Assembly: GCA_021801795.1 (NCBI GenBank)
Contig: JAJYXR010000038.1
Coordinates: 1-64,000 of the forward strand
DNA: 64,000 bases
Source: Actinomycetes bacterium
GTDB lineage: Bacteria; Actinomycetota; Acidimicrobiia; Acidimicrobiales; JAJYXR01
Reading direction: 5' to 3'
Within the stretch, counting starts at the first letter, position 1. Every line of letters begins with the position of its first letter. Position numbers and translations under genes: made by a program. Under the pieces are notes generated by a model. The model was not told where the DNA came from. It was given only the letters and a program-made list of their open reading frames with translations, and searched no databases. Positions 9,254 through 17,620 of the stretch are shown here, one piece after another.

Positions 9254-10141
9254 ATGGTGCATGGCTCTACCGAGCAATCCAGGGCGGGAGCATTGAGGGG
9301 AACTTCACAGCAGGGCGTCCGGCCTGGGGCGGCTGGGGAGCCGGCGCGCTCCTATGCTCACGGCGAGTTCCCTGCAGCCGACCTGGTCAGGCTGAAGGAG
9401 GAGGCGGGATCCCCGGTGGTGTCGGTCTGCATACCGGCCCGCGACGAGGAGGCGACCGTCGGGGTGATAGTGGCCTCCGTGCTCGATAACCTCACCGCCA
9501 GCCGCTCAGAGGCCGGGTTGGTGGACGAGCTGCTCGTCGTGGACGACTGCTCCACGGACGCGACCGCTCAGGTGGCCAGTAGCGCCGGTGCGCGGGTGGT
9601 CTCGACAGGCAACCGTCGTGGTGGCAAGGGAGAGGCCATGGGCGTCGCTCTAGAGGCTGCAGCCGGAGATCTGATCGTCTTCCTAGACGCCGACGTCGAG
9701 AGCTTCGGACCGCACTTCGTGACCGGTCTGCTCGGACCGCTGCTCAGCGAGGCAGGCATCGCCCTCGTGAAGGGCTTCTACGACCGGCCTCTTGCCGGCG
9801 TGGAGGGAGAGGGTGGCCGGGTGACCGAGCTGGTCGCCCGTCCTCTGATCAACCTGCTGTTCCCCGATCTGTCCTGGGTACTCCAGCCCCTCGCCGGAGA
9901 GACTGCCGCGCCGCGTTCGGTGCTGGAGAAGCTGACGCTGGCCGGGGGATACGGGGTGGAGCTCGGCCTCCTGCTGGACGTCTGCGACCGCTTCGGCCTG
10001 GAGTCGATAGCCCAGGTGGACCTCGGCCTGAGGGTGCACAGGAACAGGCCTCTGGCCGACCTGAGGCACCAGGCAGAGGAGGTGATCCAGGTGGCCCTGG
10101 AGAGGGCAGGCCTGGTCGCCCGGACCCCTCCCGAGCGCTAA
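9254..10141 (+). CDS. gpgS: Glucosyl-3-phosphoglycerate synthase
   Basis: GT81 family enzyme transferring glucose from an NDP-glucose to 3-phosphoglycerate, the first step to glucosylglycerate and related solutes. About 295 aa from ATG 9254; starts up to 51 bp upstream are possible. VSVCIPARDEEATVG begins the GT-A fold, VVDDCSTDATAQVA and LDADVESFGP carry the nucleotide- and metal-binding acids, then LVKGFYDRPL, LAGETAAPRS and GGYGVELGLLLD, all typical of GpgS. Converges with glycerate kinase; stops overlap by 2 bp. No GpgP phosphatase is adjacent. Confidence 0.9.
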   Translation: MVHGSTEQSRAGALRGTSQQGVRPGAAGEPARSYAHGEFPAADLVRLKEEAGSPVVSVCIPARDEEATVGVIVASVLDNLTASRSEAGLVDELLVVDDCSTDATAQVASSAGARVVSTGNRRGGKGEAMGVALEAAAGDLIVFLDADVESFGPHFVTGLLGPLLSEAGIALVKGFYDRPLAGVEGEGGRVTELVARPLINLLFPDLSWVLQPLAGETAAPRSVLEKLTLAGGYGVELGLLLDVCDRFGLESIAQVDLGLRVHRNRPLADLRHQAEEVIQVALERAGLVARTPPER

Positions 10142-11211
10142 GCCTCCCTGGTGCCAGGACTGTAGGAGCGCAGGAAGTCCCTGGTGGCCTGCTCGATGCA
10201 GTAGGCGGTGTCGTTCAGCGCACGGGCCTCCCCGAATGCCCCGGTCAGCTCGACCACGCTCAGGCCCCGCGCGCCGTCGGTGTCAGGTGGTCCCGGCTGG
10301 GTCTGGGTCGGCTGGGTCTGGGTCGGCTGGCCCCTCAGCTGGCCGGCCAGGACGAGGACCGGCGTTCCCCGGGACGCTGCTCGCGAGAGGACTCCGCCTA
10401 CCACCTTCCCGTCCCAGGAGGTGGCGTCCAGGGTGCCCTCGCCTGTCACCACCAGGTCCACCTCGTCCATGAGCCCGTCGAGGTCCAGGGTGTCCGCCAC
10501 CAGGTCGAAGCCCGGTAGGAGCCGTGCGCCGATGCAGGCCAGACCGCCTGCCAGCCCGCCTGCAGCACCCGATCCCTCGATGGCATCCAGGTCCATCCCG
10601 TAGCGGGAGCGGTAGTGGCAAGCCAGCTCCCTCAGGCGGCTCTCCAGCAGGCGGACCTGGGCGCGGTCGGCACCCTTCTGGGGAGCGAATACCCTGGCTG
10701 CGTCGGAGAACCTGGTGGTAACGTCGCAGGCCACCAGCAGCTCTGTCCCACGGAGGCCCCCGCCATCCTCGATGGCCCTCAGTGCTCCGAGCCCACCGTC
10801 GGTGCTGGCCGAGCCGCCGAGCCCGAGCAGCACCCGGCGCACCCCGGCCCCTATGGCGGCCACCACCAGCTCCCCCGTACCCCGTGAGGAGGCTCCAATA
10901 GGATCGTTGCGTTCGGGGCCACCTGCGAGCACGAGACCGGACGCGGAAGCGCAGTCGGCGATCGCCGTGTCGCCAGAGCGGACCCAGAAGGCCTCCACCG
11001 GCGTACCGTCGGGACCGCTCACCCGCTGGTAGATCCGGGTCGACGACCTACCGGCGAGCACCTCGGCGAACCCCTCCCCGCCGTCGGACAGGGGGCAGAG
11101 CCGTGCCTCCCAGCCTTCCAGCCGGGCCCCGCGGGCGATTGCCTCGGCAGCCTCTAGCGCACCGGCGGTTCCCTTGAAGGAGTCAGGCGCTGCCAGAAGC
11201 CTGGGTCTCAT
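10138..11211 (-). CDS. Glycerate kinase (GlxK/GarK type)
   Basis: 357 aa from ATG 11211. Converts glycerate to phosphoglycerate. Family marks: LLAAPDSFKGTAGALEAAEAI at the start, LSDGGEGFAE, LGLGGSASTDGGLGAL, GAAGGLAGGLACIGARL, DLVVTGEGTLDATSWDGKV and a late VVELTGAFGEARAL. A short 15-bp repeat adds a QPTQT-rich insertion near residue 300. Placement next to gpgS suggests supply or recycling of glyceryl units for glucosylglycerate, an inference. Confidence 0.9.
   Translation of the reverse strand: MRPRLLAAPDSFKGTAGALEAAEAIARGARLEGWEARLCPLSDGGEGFAEVLAGRSSTRIYQRVSGPDGTPVEAFWVRSGDTAIADCASASGLVLAGGPERNDPIGASSRGTGELVVAAIGAGVRRVLLGLGGSASTDGGLGALRAIEDGGGLRGTELLVACDVTTRFSDAARVFAPQKGADRAQVRLLESRLRELACHYRSRYGMDLDAIEGSGAAGGLAGGLACIGARLLPGFDLVADTLDLDGLMDEVDLVVTGEGTLDATSWDGKVVGGVLSRAASRGTPVLVLAGQLRGQPTQTQPTQTQPGPPDTDGARGLSVVELTGAFGEARALNDTAYCIEQATRDFLRSYSPGTREA
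10295..10330. repeat. 15-bp repeat (about 2.4 copies) in glycerate kinase
   Basis: GGCTGGGTCTGGGTC occurs twice, with a partial third copy. It codes a PTQTQ repeat on the minus strand in a surface loop before the last conserved block. Confidence 0.85.
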
Positions 11212-11377
11212 CGTGGCATCGGTATGCGCTGAGCGGCTGCTCGCCTGGTTCCCATCACCGCATAATGCACCAGAAAACGGGTTCCTCACCCGGATGACCC
11301 CGGGGTGCCACTCGTCATCTTTCTCCCAGGTTTTTCACCACGCCTACACAGGCTCCACTCGGCTAGCTTCGGTATGC

Positions 11378-12754
11378 ATGACTGGCGCGGACCTGATCGT
11401 GGTGTCCAATCGCGGCCCGTTGGCGTTCGTGGTCGACCCCTCGGGCAACCCCGTTCCCGCGACCCCCTCTGGTGGCCTGGCCGGGTCGTTGAGGTCCGTG
11501 CTGGCAGGCAGGGGAGCCACCTGGGTGTTCGCCCTCAGGGGAGAACCGGATCGGATCGCCTCGGAGGCGGGGATGATGGCCACCGATGGGATAGTGCTGG
11601 CAGGGGTGGACGTAGATCCCACCGATTACGCCATGGCTTACGACGTGGTGGCAAACGCGACCCTCTGGCCCCTGCACCACCACCTGTTCGATCTCGCCAG
11701 GCGACCCCTGCTCGATGCGCGCTGGAGGCAGGCCTGGGAGGCCTACAGGTCCTACCAGGAGGTCCTGGCAGAAGAGGTGGCGCTGAGAGCCGCCAGGGGC
11801 GCGACGGTCCTGGTCCACGACTACCACCTGGCCCTGCTGCCGGGGATCCTCGCCAGGCTGCGGCCGGACCTCCCGGTCGTCCACTTCACCCACACCCCAT
11901 TCGCCGAGCCCGGCGTCTTCAGGGCACTTGGTGGCGATGCGGCGGTGGAGCTGCTCGAAGGGATGGCGGGCGCCAGGGCATGTGGGTTCCACGCCGAGCG
12001 CTGGCGGGCAGCATTCGTCGCCTGCTGCGAGGATGCCGCCGTGGAGCCCTGCCGGAGCTTCGTCTCACCGCTGGTGCCCGATGCCGAGCAGCTCGCCGAG
12101 AGGTCCGAGACCGAGGCCTGCAGGCAGGCCCGGCGGACCATCGAGGAATCCCTCACCGGCAGGCGCCTCCTGGTGCGGGTGGACCGCCTGGAGCCCTCGA
12201 AGAACATCCTGCGGGGCTTCTGGGCCTTCGACGAGCTCCTGGCGCACCGTCCCGATCTGCGCTCGACGGTGACCATGCTGGCACTTACCTACGCGTCCAG
12301 GCAGAACCTGCCGGAGTACATCGCCTACCGGTCGGAGGTGGAGCAGGCCGCAGACCGCCTGAACGCGAGGTGGTCGGCTGGCGACTGGGTCCCGGTAGTG
12401 CTCGACATCGGGGACGACCCCGGCCGCTCCTATGCCGCCCTCGGCTGCTACGACGTCCTTCTCGTGAACCCGGTGCGCGACGGGCTGAACCTGGTAGCGA
12501 AGGAGGGGCCCCTCCTGAACCGCTCCGACGGCGTGCTGGTGCTCTCCCGCGAGGCCGGTGCCTTCGACGAGCTGGCTGAGGCCTCCCTGGGCATAAACCC
12601 CTTCGACGTATCCGCCACCGCCGAAGCCATGGCTACCGCCCTCGACATGTCGCCCTCCGAGCGCTCCAGGCGCGCGCTGGTGCTGAGGAAGCTCGCGGCT
12701 GGCAGAACCCCCGGTGCCTGGCTGGACGACCAGCTCTCTGCAGCGAGGGGCTGA
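11378..12754 (+). CDS. otsA: Trehalose-6-phosphate synthase (GT20)
   Basis: 458 aa, transfers glucose from a nucleotide sugar to glucose-6-phosphate. Motifs: LIVVSNRGPLAF (N-terminal loop), HDYHLALLPGIL, HFTHTPFAEPGVF, RVDRLEPSKNILRGF (phosphate-binding Arg/Lys), VNPVRDGLNLVAKEG. ATG at 11378 places the SNRGP motif at residue 8, as usual. TAGCTT about 10 bases upstream could be the -10 of a nearly leaderless transcript. Convergent with a trehalose-phosphatase, so both steps of trehalose synthesis are here. Confidence 0.92.
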   Translation: MTGADLIVVSNRGPLAFVVDPSGNPVPATPSGGLAGSLRSVLAGRGATWVFALRGEPDRIASEAGMMATDGIVLAGVDVDPTDYAMAYDVVANATLWPLHHHLFDLARRPLLDARWRQAWEAYRSYQEVLAEEVALRAARGATVLVHDYHLALLPGILARLRPDLPVVHFTHTPFAEPGVFRALGGDAAVELLEGMAGARACGFHAERWRAAFVACCEDAAVEPCRSFVSPLVPDAEQLAERSETEACRQARRTIEESLTGRRLLVRVDRLEPSKNILRGFWAFDELLAHRPDLRSTVTMLALTYASRQNLPEYIAYRSEVEQAADRLNARWSAGDWVPVVLDIGDDPGRSYAALGCYDVLLVNPVRDGLNLVAKEGPLLNRSDGVLVLSREAGAFDELAEASLGINPFDVSATAEAMATALDMSPSERSRRALVLRKLAAGRTPGAWLDDQLSAARG

Positions 12755-12817
12755 CGCATACGGCGGTGAAGAGCCCGCGGCATCTCAGGCATCTGAGCTG
12801 CATGGATGCCTGCCAGG

Positions 12818-13591
12818 CTAGAGCGTTTCGGTGAGCGCCCTGAGAAGGTCGAGTAGATCTCCCGGGGAGTCGATGACCAGGTCGGCTGCTCCCAGGAGTG
12901 CAGGCGAGGACTCCGGGTCCCGCACGGCCACCTTCGCTGCTGCCAGGCCCTGAGTCGCCAGCCGGTCGATCGCGTCGAAGGCAGCCAGGTCGCCCTCGTC
13001 GTCACCCACGAAGCAGCCAGCCGAGCAGCTCCGGAGCAGATCGGTGACGACGACACCCTTGTCCACCTGGATCGGGGGTCTCAGCTCGACCGACATCTTC
13101 CCCCGATGAGCCACGAGACCAGTGGACCGGGCGACCTCGCCGGCCAGGAGGGCTGCATCTCCAGCAGCGCCAGGGTGCCCGCGCCAGTGCAGGGCCAGGG
13201 CCAGCCCCTTCGATTCGACCCGGATGCCCTCGGGGAGTCTAGGCTTCAGCCAGGATTGCGCCCCCGAGACCACCTCGCGCCACCGATCAGCTCCAGGCAG
13301 CGTGGTGACGGCCCCCTCCGTCGCATGCTCCATCCCGTAGAGACCGATCAGACCCAGCCGCGGGCCCGCCGCTCGTAGCCGCTCCTGGAGGAACCGGGCA
13401 GGACGGCCCGAGAGCACGCATACCAGCATCAGCTTCGATGCCAGGGCACCCAGCACAGGCGCAAAGCCGGGCAGCGGCGCAGCCATCTCGGGGTCATCCA
13501 CGATCGGAGCGATGGTGCCGTCGAAGTCGATCACCAGGCCCGTCGAGGCAGGAGCGACGGCTAGCAGATCGACCAGCTCCTCCGGCGTCAT
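12818..13591 (-). CDS. otsB: Trehalose-6-phosphate phosphatase (HAD)
   Basis: 257 aa. HAD motif I is LVIDFDGTIAPIVDDP (nucleophile Asp), motif II VLSGRPARF, the cap contains GLYGMEH and ELRPPIQVDKG, motif IV CFVGDDEGDLAAFDA. Dephosphorylates trehalose-6-phosphate made by the neighbouring OtsA. Action on glucosyl-3-phosphoglycerate cannot be excluded, given gpgS nearby and no obvious GpgP. Confidence 0.9.
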   Translation of the reverse strand: MTPEELVDLLAVAPASTGLVIDFDGTIAPIVDDPEMAAPLPGFAPVLGALASKLMLVCVLSGRPARFLQERLRAAGPRLGLIGLYGMEHATEGAVTTLPGADRWREVVSGAQSWLKPRLPEGIRVESKGLALALHWRGHPGAAGDAALLAGEVARSTGLVAHRGKMSVELRPPIQVDKGVVVTDLLRSCSAGCFVGDDEGDLAAFDAIDRLATQGLAAAKVAVRDPESSPALLGAADLVIDSPGDLLDLLRALTETL

Positions 13592-13721
13592 CGCAGCTGC
13601 GCGAGGATCATCCGAACCTGCTCCCGGGCATCTGCGGCTCCTCCCCTACGCGTCCTGGCTGGACTAATCCTGCCAACCACGGCTCCGGACGGCAACTCAG
13701 ACGGCCTGGCGCCGATGTGCA

Positions 13722-13794
13722 TTGCTCGGATAGTAGAAATCTTTATAATGCAAGCATCAAGGTACTTGCATTACTCATATAGAGGTGTTATATT
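13722..13794 (+). promoter_or_regulatory. Two tandem promoters around a palindrome, upstream of hsp20
   Basis: P1: TTGCTC (13722-13727) and TATAAT (13744-13749), 16-bp spacer. P2: TTGCAT (13766-13771) and TATATT (13789-13794), 17-bp spacer. Between them lies the perfect palindrome TAATGCAAG - 10 bases - CTTGCATTA (13746-13773), covering the P1 -10 and the P2 -35. It is therefore a likely repressor operator; it differs from the HspR (HAIR) and CIRCE consensus. The AT-rich block stands out from the surrounding GC-rich DNA. The rest of the 311-bp gap (13592-13721) shows nothing recognisable. Confidence 0.7.
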
Positions 13795-13902
13795 ACTGGT
13801 GTAGCGATCGGGCGCCGGTGGAGTCCGGTGGGACAGCCACCGTCGCCACGGTTAGAGCAGTAAGCACCTGCAGGAACTGCAGGGATCAGAAAGGAGGAAG
13901 AC

Positions 13903-14379
13903 ATGGTGCTCATGCGTTTCGACCCATTCCGGGAAAGCGAGAGGATCGCGGACCAGGCCTGGGCAGCCCTCAGGGGACGCGGCCCGGCGATGCCGCTCGA
14001 CGCCTACCGTCATGACGAGGAGCTGGTCGTCGACCTGGATCTCCCCGGGATCGACCCCGAGAGCGTCGACCTGACGGTGGAGAAGAACGTCCTCACCGTC
14101 ACCGCCGAACGACTCGAGAGGCGGAACGAGGGCGACGAGGTGCTCGTATCCGAGCGCCCCTACGGTCGCTTCAGCCGCCAGCTCTTCCTGGGCGAGGGTC
14201 TGGACATCGACCGGGTGACGGCGTCCTACGAGCACGGAGTGCTCACCGTGAGGATTCCGGTGGCCGAGCAGGCCAAGCCGCGAAAGGTCGACATAGCGGT
14301 CGGAGCCGGCTCGAAGAGAGCCCCCATCGAGGCAGAGGCCACCGCTGCCACCGGGGACGGGGTGTCGAGCGCCGCCTGA
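13903..14379 (+). CDS. Small heat shock protein, Hsp20/alpha-crystallin
   Basis: 158-aa ATP-independent holdase. Alpha-crystallin domain at ~30-125: PLDAYRHDEELVVDLDLPGI, DLTVEKNVLTVTAERLE, RPYGRFSRQLFLGE and the conserved YEHGVLTVRIPVAE. The C-terminal extension is Ala-rich. AAAGGAGG lies 6 bases before the ATG. The 5' leader is ~100 bases, expressed from the AT-rich tandem promoters. Confidence 0.95.
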   Translation: MVLMRFDPFRESERIADQAWAALRGRGPAMPLDAYRHDEELVVDLDLPGIDPESVDLTVEKNVLTVTAERLERRNEGDEVLVSERPYGRFSRQLFLGEGLDIDRVTASYEHGVLTVRIPVAEQAKPRKVDIAVGAGSKRAPIEAEATAATGDGVSSAA

Positions 14380-14419
14380 GCGCTCACCCCGCTGTCCCGT
14401 GGCGGTATCCTCACGGGAG

Positions 14420-14495
14420 GCCGGTGTGGCGCAGTCGGTAGCGCAGACGACTTGTAATCGTCAGGTCGTGGGTTCGATTCCCACCGCCGGCTCCA
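14420..14495 (+). tRNA. tRNA-Thr (anticodon TGT)
   Basis: A 76-base cloverleaf with encoded CCA. The acceptor stem is GCCGGTG/CGCCGGC, the anticodon stem GACGA/TCGTC with loop CTTGTAA (anticodon TGT), and the T arm contains GGTTCGATTCC. Confidence 0.96.
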
Positions 14496-14577
14496 ATGTT
14501 CTACACGGCGACGCCGCCCACCGAATGCCTTCGTTCCCGATCCTCTCCCCTCCCGCCCTCAGCCCCCGAAGGCACCT

Positions 14578-14943
14578 ACGCCCCCTGGACGACGTCTTCG
14601 AGGCCGAATACCGCACGCGGGCCCACTCGTCGAGCGAGGTGCGCGAGGTGCGCAACTACGTCAGCGCCGCCACCCGAGGCCTGGATCTGACCGTCACCCG
14701 ACCCATCTGCGTAATCGAGATGCCGCTGCTAATCAAGGCCGCTCTCGCCCACTACCAGTTCGAGACCCTGCACCCGTCCTGGACCTGCCGCGAGCGCGAG
14801 ACCTGCTCGACGTGTCCTACCAGTCGGCGAACACCGCCGTCGCCAGGCTGGTCGAGCTCGGGATACTTCGCCAGGTTTCCCGCGGCAACTACGGGCGTGT
14901 CTTCCGCTGCGACCAGGTCTTCGACGTGATTGCGACGGCCTGA
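14578..14943 (+). pseudogene. Decayed Fic-family protein gene
   Basis: Translation gives Fic-like pieces in two frames. One frame has LDDVFEAEYRTR, EVREVRNYVSAA, and LLIKAALAHYQFETLHP, which normally leads into the HPFxDGNGR active site. After this point the catalytic motif is missing. A second frame ends with the winged-helix tail DVSYQSANTAVARLVELGIL and GNYGRVFRCDQVFDV before TGA at 14941. Internal deletions plus a frameshift make AMP transfer impossible. It begins ~80 bp after tRNA-Thr, a common insertion neighbourhood, but no integrase or repeat of the tRNA end is seen. Confidence 0.75.
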
Positions 14944-14986
14944 GGTTCGCGCCGGCCATGCTGGCGATGGTGGCTCTCCGCTGCCC

Positions 14987-15238
14987 TCAGGGGCGCTGGC
15001 AGAGCAGGTGCCAGCCGACCTCGGCCCAGGCAGCGATCAGCAGGAGCCGTCCGAGAGCCGACTCGAGGAAGAAGCCGACCACATCCCCGAGGGTCGGCAC
15101 CGGGTGCTCGCTGCGACCCCTGGCGAGCAGGTAGGTGGCGGCAGCCCACACCAGCAACGCGCCCGCGATCGCCAACCAGACCAGCCCACCGGTGACGATG
15201 CCCACCACCACGCCTACGCGCTCCAGGGCAGCGGTCAA
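14987..15238 (-). CDS. Small membrane protein, DUF6186-like
   Basis: 83 aa with two hydrophobic segments (GIVTGGLVWLAIAGALLVWA and LLLIAAWAEVGWHLL). The likely start is TTG at 15238, overlapping the TGA of the upstream gene. The C-terminal pattern PTLGDVVG..GR.LL..AW..VGWH recurs in the next gene and resembles small actinobacterial proteins I recall as DUF6186. Function unknown. Cotranscribed with a cell-wall ligase gene. Confidence 0.62.
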   Translation of the reverse strand: MTAALERVGVVVGIVTGGLVWLAIAGALLVWAAATYLLARGRSEHPVPTLGDVVGFFLESALGRLLLIAAWAEVGWHLLCQRP

Positions 15239-15807
15239 CGCGCGGCACCTTCCTCTTGGCCCGGTGCCCAGCCGGTCGGGAGCATCTGACCAGTACGGGC
15301 TCGGCGGCCCCGCCGAGCGGTGACGATGTACCACCCCGCTGCCATCCACCCAGCCACCAGGGCGGCCCTGCCGGCATGAAAACGCGTAACCCTGCCCAAG
15401 AGGTAGCTGAGGGTGGGCAGCTCGTGCACCTCCTCGAGGAAGCTGTGCAGGTCCCAGCCGACCACCGATGCGAACAGCGCCAGCCACACCAGCACGCCGG
15501 CGCCATATAGTGACGGGCGCCCCGGCCACCCGGCCACCGAGGCACCGGTCGAGCGCAGCCAGCCCAGGCTGCGCTGGCGGGAAGGACCCCGCCACAGGCG
15601 GACGGTGCCGAGGGAAGCGACGAGCACCACGCCGCCGATCACCGGCACGCTCCAGTGGGCCTCATAGGAGGAGAAGCGGAAGCCACCCTCCCACCAGGAC
15701 ACGCCGATAACCCCGGCCAGAGCGACGATCCTGCCTGCCCAGCCGACACCTCCGGGGCGGCTGGCGTCGGCCCCCCCGCCTCGGTTCGCGGTGCCCCCCG
15801 GGCTCAT
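15235..15807 (-). CDS. Membrane protein with DUF6186-like C-terminus
   Basis: 190 aa from ATG 15807, 7 bp after the LCP gene. Hydrophobic segments at about residues 25-40, 52-70, 100-120 and 150-175. The end (LPTLSYLLGRVTRFHAGRAA, then GWMAAGWY) repeats the pattern of the following 83-aa protein, so they look like paralogous halves, one with extra N-terminal segments. Function unknown; the position behind an LCP protein suggests an envelope role. Confidence 0.65.
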   Translation of the reverse strand: MSPGGTANRGGGADASRPGGVGWAGRIVALAGVIGVSWWEGGFRFSSYEAHWSVPVIGGVVLVASLGTVRLWRGPSRQRSLGWLRSTGASVAGWPGRPSLYGAGVLVWLALFASVVGWDLHSFLEEVHELPTLSYLLGRVTRFHAGRAALVAGWMAAGWYIVTARRGRRARTGQMLPTGWAPGQEEGAAR

Positions 15808-15814
15808 GGTCCGC

Positions 15815-17488
15815 TCAGCTCGGACAGGCTGTGGGGTCCCACCAGAACTGCTGGTTCGAGTGGTTCGGGCTCCATAGGTCCGAGTTCGCAAGGTTCTGAA
15901 GCTGGCTCGAAGAGCTCAGCGCACCCGACGCAGGCGAGGAGGCCGCAGTCGGGCTACTAGACGACGAGCTCCCCGGTTGGCCAGAGGGTTGCGACCCGGT
16001 CGACGAGGTGCCGGTGGCGGTTCCCGAGGGCGCAGTGCCCGACCCCGAGGTGGCCGGGGGGCTCGCGACCGCGAAGTCGGAGCCGGTCAGCACCGTCACC
16101 TGGCTGCCCGGCATGGTCCCGCCCTCACCCATCACCACCTCGCCAGCGATGTCGGACATGACCTTCTCCGCCTGGGCCTGGTAGCCGGGTGCGTAGCGGA
16201 CCACCGTTTCGCTCGGGTCACCCCCCGGCGTCGCCTGACCAGTCCCGACCACCTCGTATCCGAGCGCGTGCAACGACTGCGCGGTAGCCGCGCCCTGTCC
16301 CGGGGTCCCCGTGCCGTTCAACACCCCCACCTGCACCGAGGACGGGGAGATGCCCGAGTAGGAGACACCTGGCATCCCGCCCCTTAGGGTCGCGAGCACC
16401 GACTGGTCGTTCGGCTGGAAGGGGAACACGACCTCACCCGGTGCCTGGTAGTTAGAAGGGTTCGACAGGTCCTGGTAGGGATGGTCCCAGATGATCACCG
16501 GCAGGGTAGCCGTGGGTATGGTTCCGGGGTTCACATGGCGGAACGACATGGCCAGGCTCACCATGTCCGACAGTGTGAACCCGCTGTCGACCGTGAGGTC
16601 CGGAAGGATCGATCCCACCAGCGCGTTGGCGGTGAAGGGGTTCGACAGGCCGTGGTGCTCCACCTCGGTGGCGAGGACCCTGAGGAAGATGTGGTTACGC
16701 TTGATCCGCCCCAGGTCCCCGGTGGAGTCATAGAGCCACTGCCCGTTCGAGTAGTAGTAGACGTGCCTCGCGCGCACCAGGGCCAGGGCCTGGGCACCGT
16801 TCAGGTGCTGGCAGCCCCTATGGGTGATCCTGAGGCCCGAGTACGCGTCCTTCAGCTCCGTGGGGAAGTCCAGGTTCACGCCACCGAGCGTGTTCACCAC
16901 CTGTTCGAAGGTGTAGAAGTTCAGCTCCACGTAGTGGTTTATGGGTATACCCAGGTCCTGCTCGATCGTCTGGACCAGCAGCGACCTGCCGAAGGGCAGG
17001 TGAAGGTAGGGAGTCTCCGAGGAGTTCAGGGCGTCGTCCACCCTCAGCTCCAGACCCTTCCCCCCCGGCATCGGCAGCCACAGATCGCGCGGTATCGACA
17101 CCAGGGCGGCACTGTGGGTCGACGGGTCCAGGTGGAGGATCATCACCACGTCGCTCCGCCCCCCGCCCACCTCCGAACAGCTCCCGACATGGGCCTGCTC
17201 CTGCTGGTAGAACTGGGTGTACTTCTTCAACCCACATCTGGTGTTGTCCCCCACCAGCAGGATGTTCTCCGCGCCCGCACCCGACGGGTCGACCAGGTGG
17301 CCAACGCCCACCTTGTGGATCTGGTGGTAGCGGTAGACCACGTAGGCGAGTGCCCCACCGGCCACCACCAGGCACAGGGCGACCACGATGCTGAGGCCTG
17401 CCAGCACCCGACGGCGCCTGCGGCGCCTGCGGCGCGCCCGCACCGCCGCGCGCGACAGATCAGGTGTCGGCGTGCTCTCCACGGCCAC
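15815..17488 (-). CDS. LytR-CpsA-Psr (LCP) cell-wall ligase
   Basis: 557 aa membrane-anchored enzyme that transfers glycopolymers from lipid carriers to peptidoglycan. An Arg-rich cytoplasmic start precedes a TM helix (residues ~28-52). The LCP domain follows with SDVVMILHLDP, SIPRDLWLPMPG, NHYVELNFYTFEQVVNTLGG and ALALVRARH. A LytR_C domain is around 365-455 (VQVGVLNGTGTPGQGAATA). The Ser/Pro/Thr-rich tail ends in FWWDPTACPS. First gene of an operon with the two small membrane proteins. Confidence 0.92.
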   Translation of the reverse strand: MAVESTPTPDLSRAAVRARRRRRRRRRVLAGLSIVVALCLVVAGGALAYVVYRYHQIHKVGVGHLVDPSGAGAENILLVGDNTRCGLKKYTQFYQQEQAHVGSCSEVGGGRSDVVMILHLDPSTHSAALVSIPRDLWLPMPGGKGLELRVDDALNSSETPYLHLPFGRSLLVQTIEQDLGIPINHYVELNFYTFEQVVNTLGGVNLDFPTELKDAYSGLRITHRGCQHLNGAQALALVRARHVYYYSNGQWLYDSTGDLGRIKRNHIFLRVLATEVEHHGLSNPFTANALVGSILPDLTVDSGFTLSDMVSLAMSFRHVNPGTIPTATLPVIIWDHPYQDLSNPSNYQAPGEVVFPFQPNDQSVLATLRGGMPGVSYSGISPSSVQVGVLNGTGTPGQGAATAQSLHALGYEVVGTGQATPGGDPSETVVRYAPGYQAQAEKVMSDIAGEVVMGEGGTMPGSQVTVLTGSDFAVASPPATSGSGTAPSGTATGTSSTGSQPSGQPGSSSSSSPTAASSPASGALSSSSQLQNLANSDLWSPNHSNQQFWWDPTACPS

Positions 17489-17577
17489 GACGATAGCTGC
17501 AGCGATGCCCTGGCATGGGCGCGCCCGGCACGGCTCCGCCCAACATTTTCAGCCGCGGCTCAGCCGGCTGGGAAAGT

Positions 17578-17620
17578 CCCGGCTACCTGCCCGGCTACCT
17601 GCCCGGCTGCGTGCCCGGCT
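17578..17620. repeat. 12-bp repeat at the end of the SPFH gene
   Basis: CCCGGCTACCTG occurs twice, with diverged third and partial fourth copies. The SPFH stop codon (17595-17597) lies within the array, so the repeat extends from the C-terminal codons into the 3' flank. Confidence 0.8.

Noticed and set aside
14420..17488. Genomic island or prophage beginning at tRNA-Thr
   Set aside because: Apart from the Fic remnant the genes downstream are ordinary envelope genes; no integrase and no duplicated tRNA 3' end.
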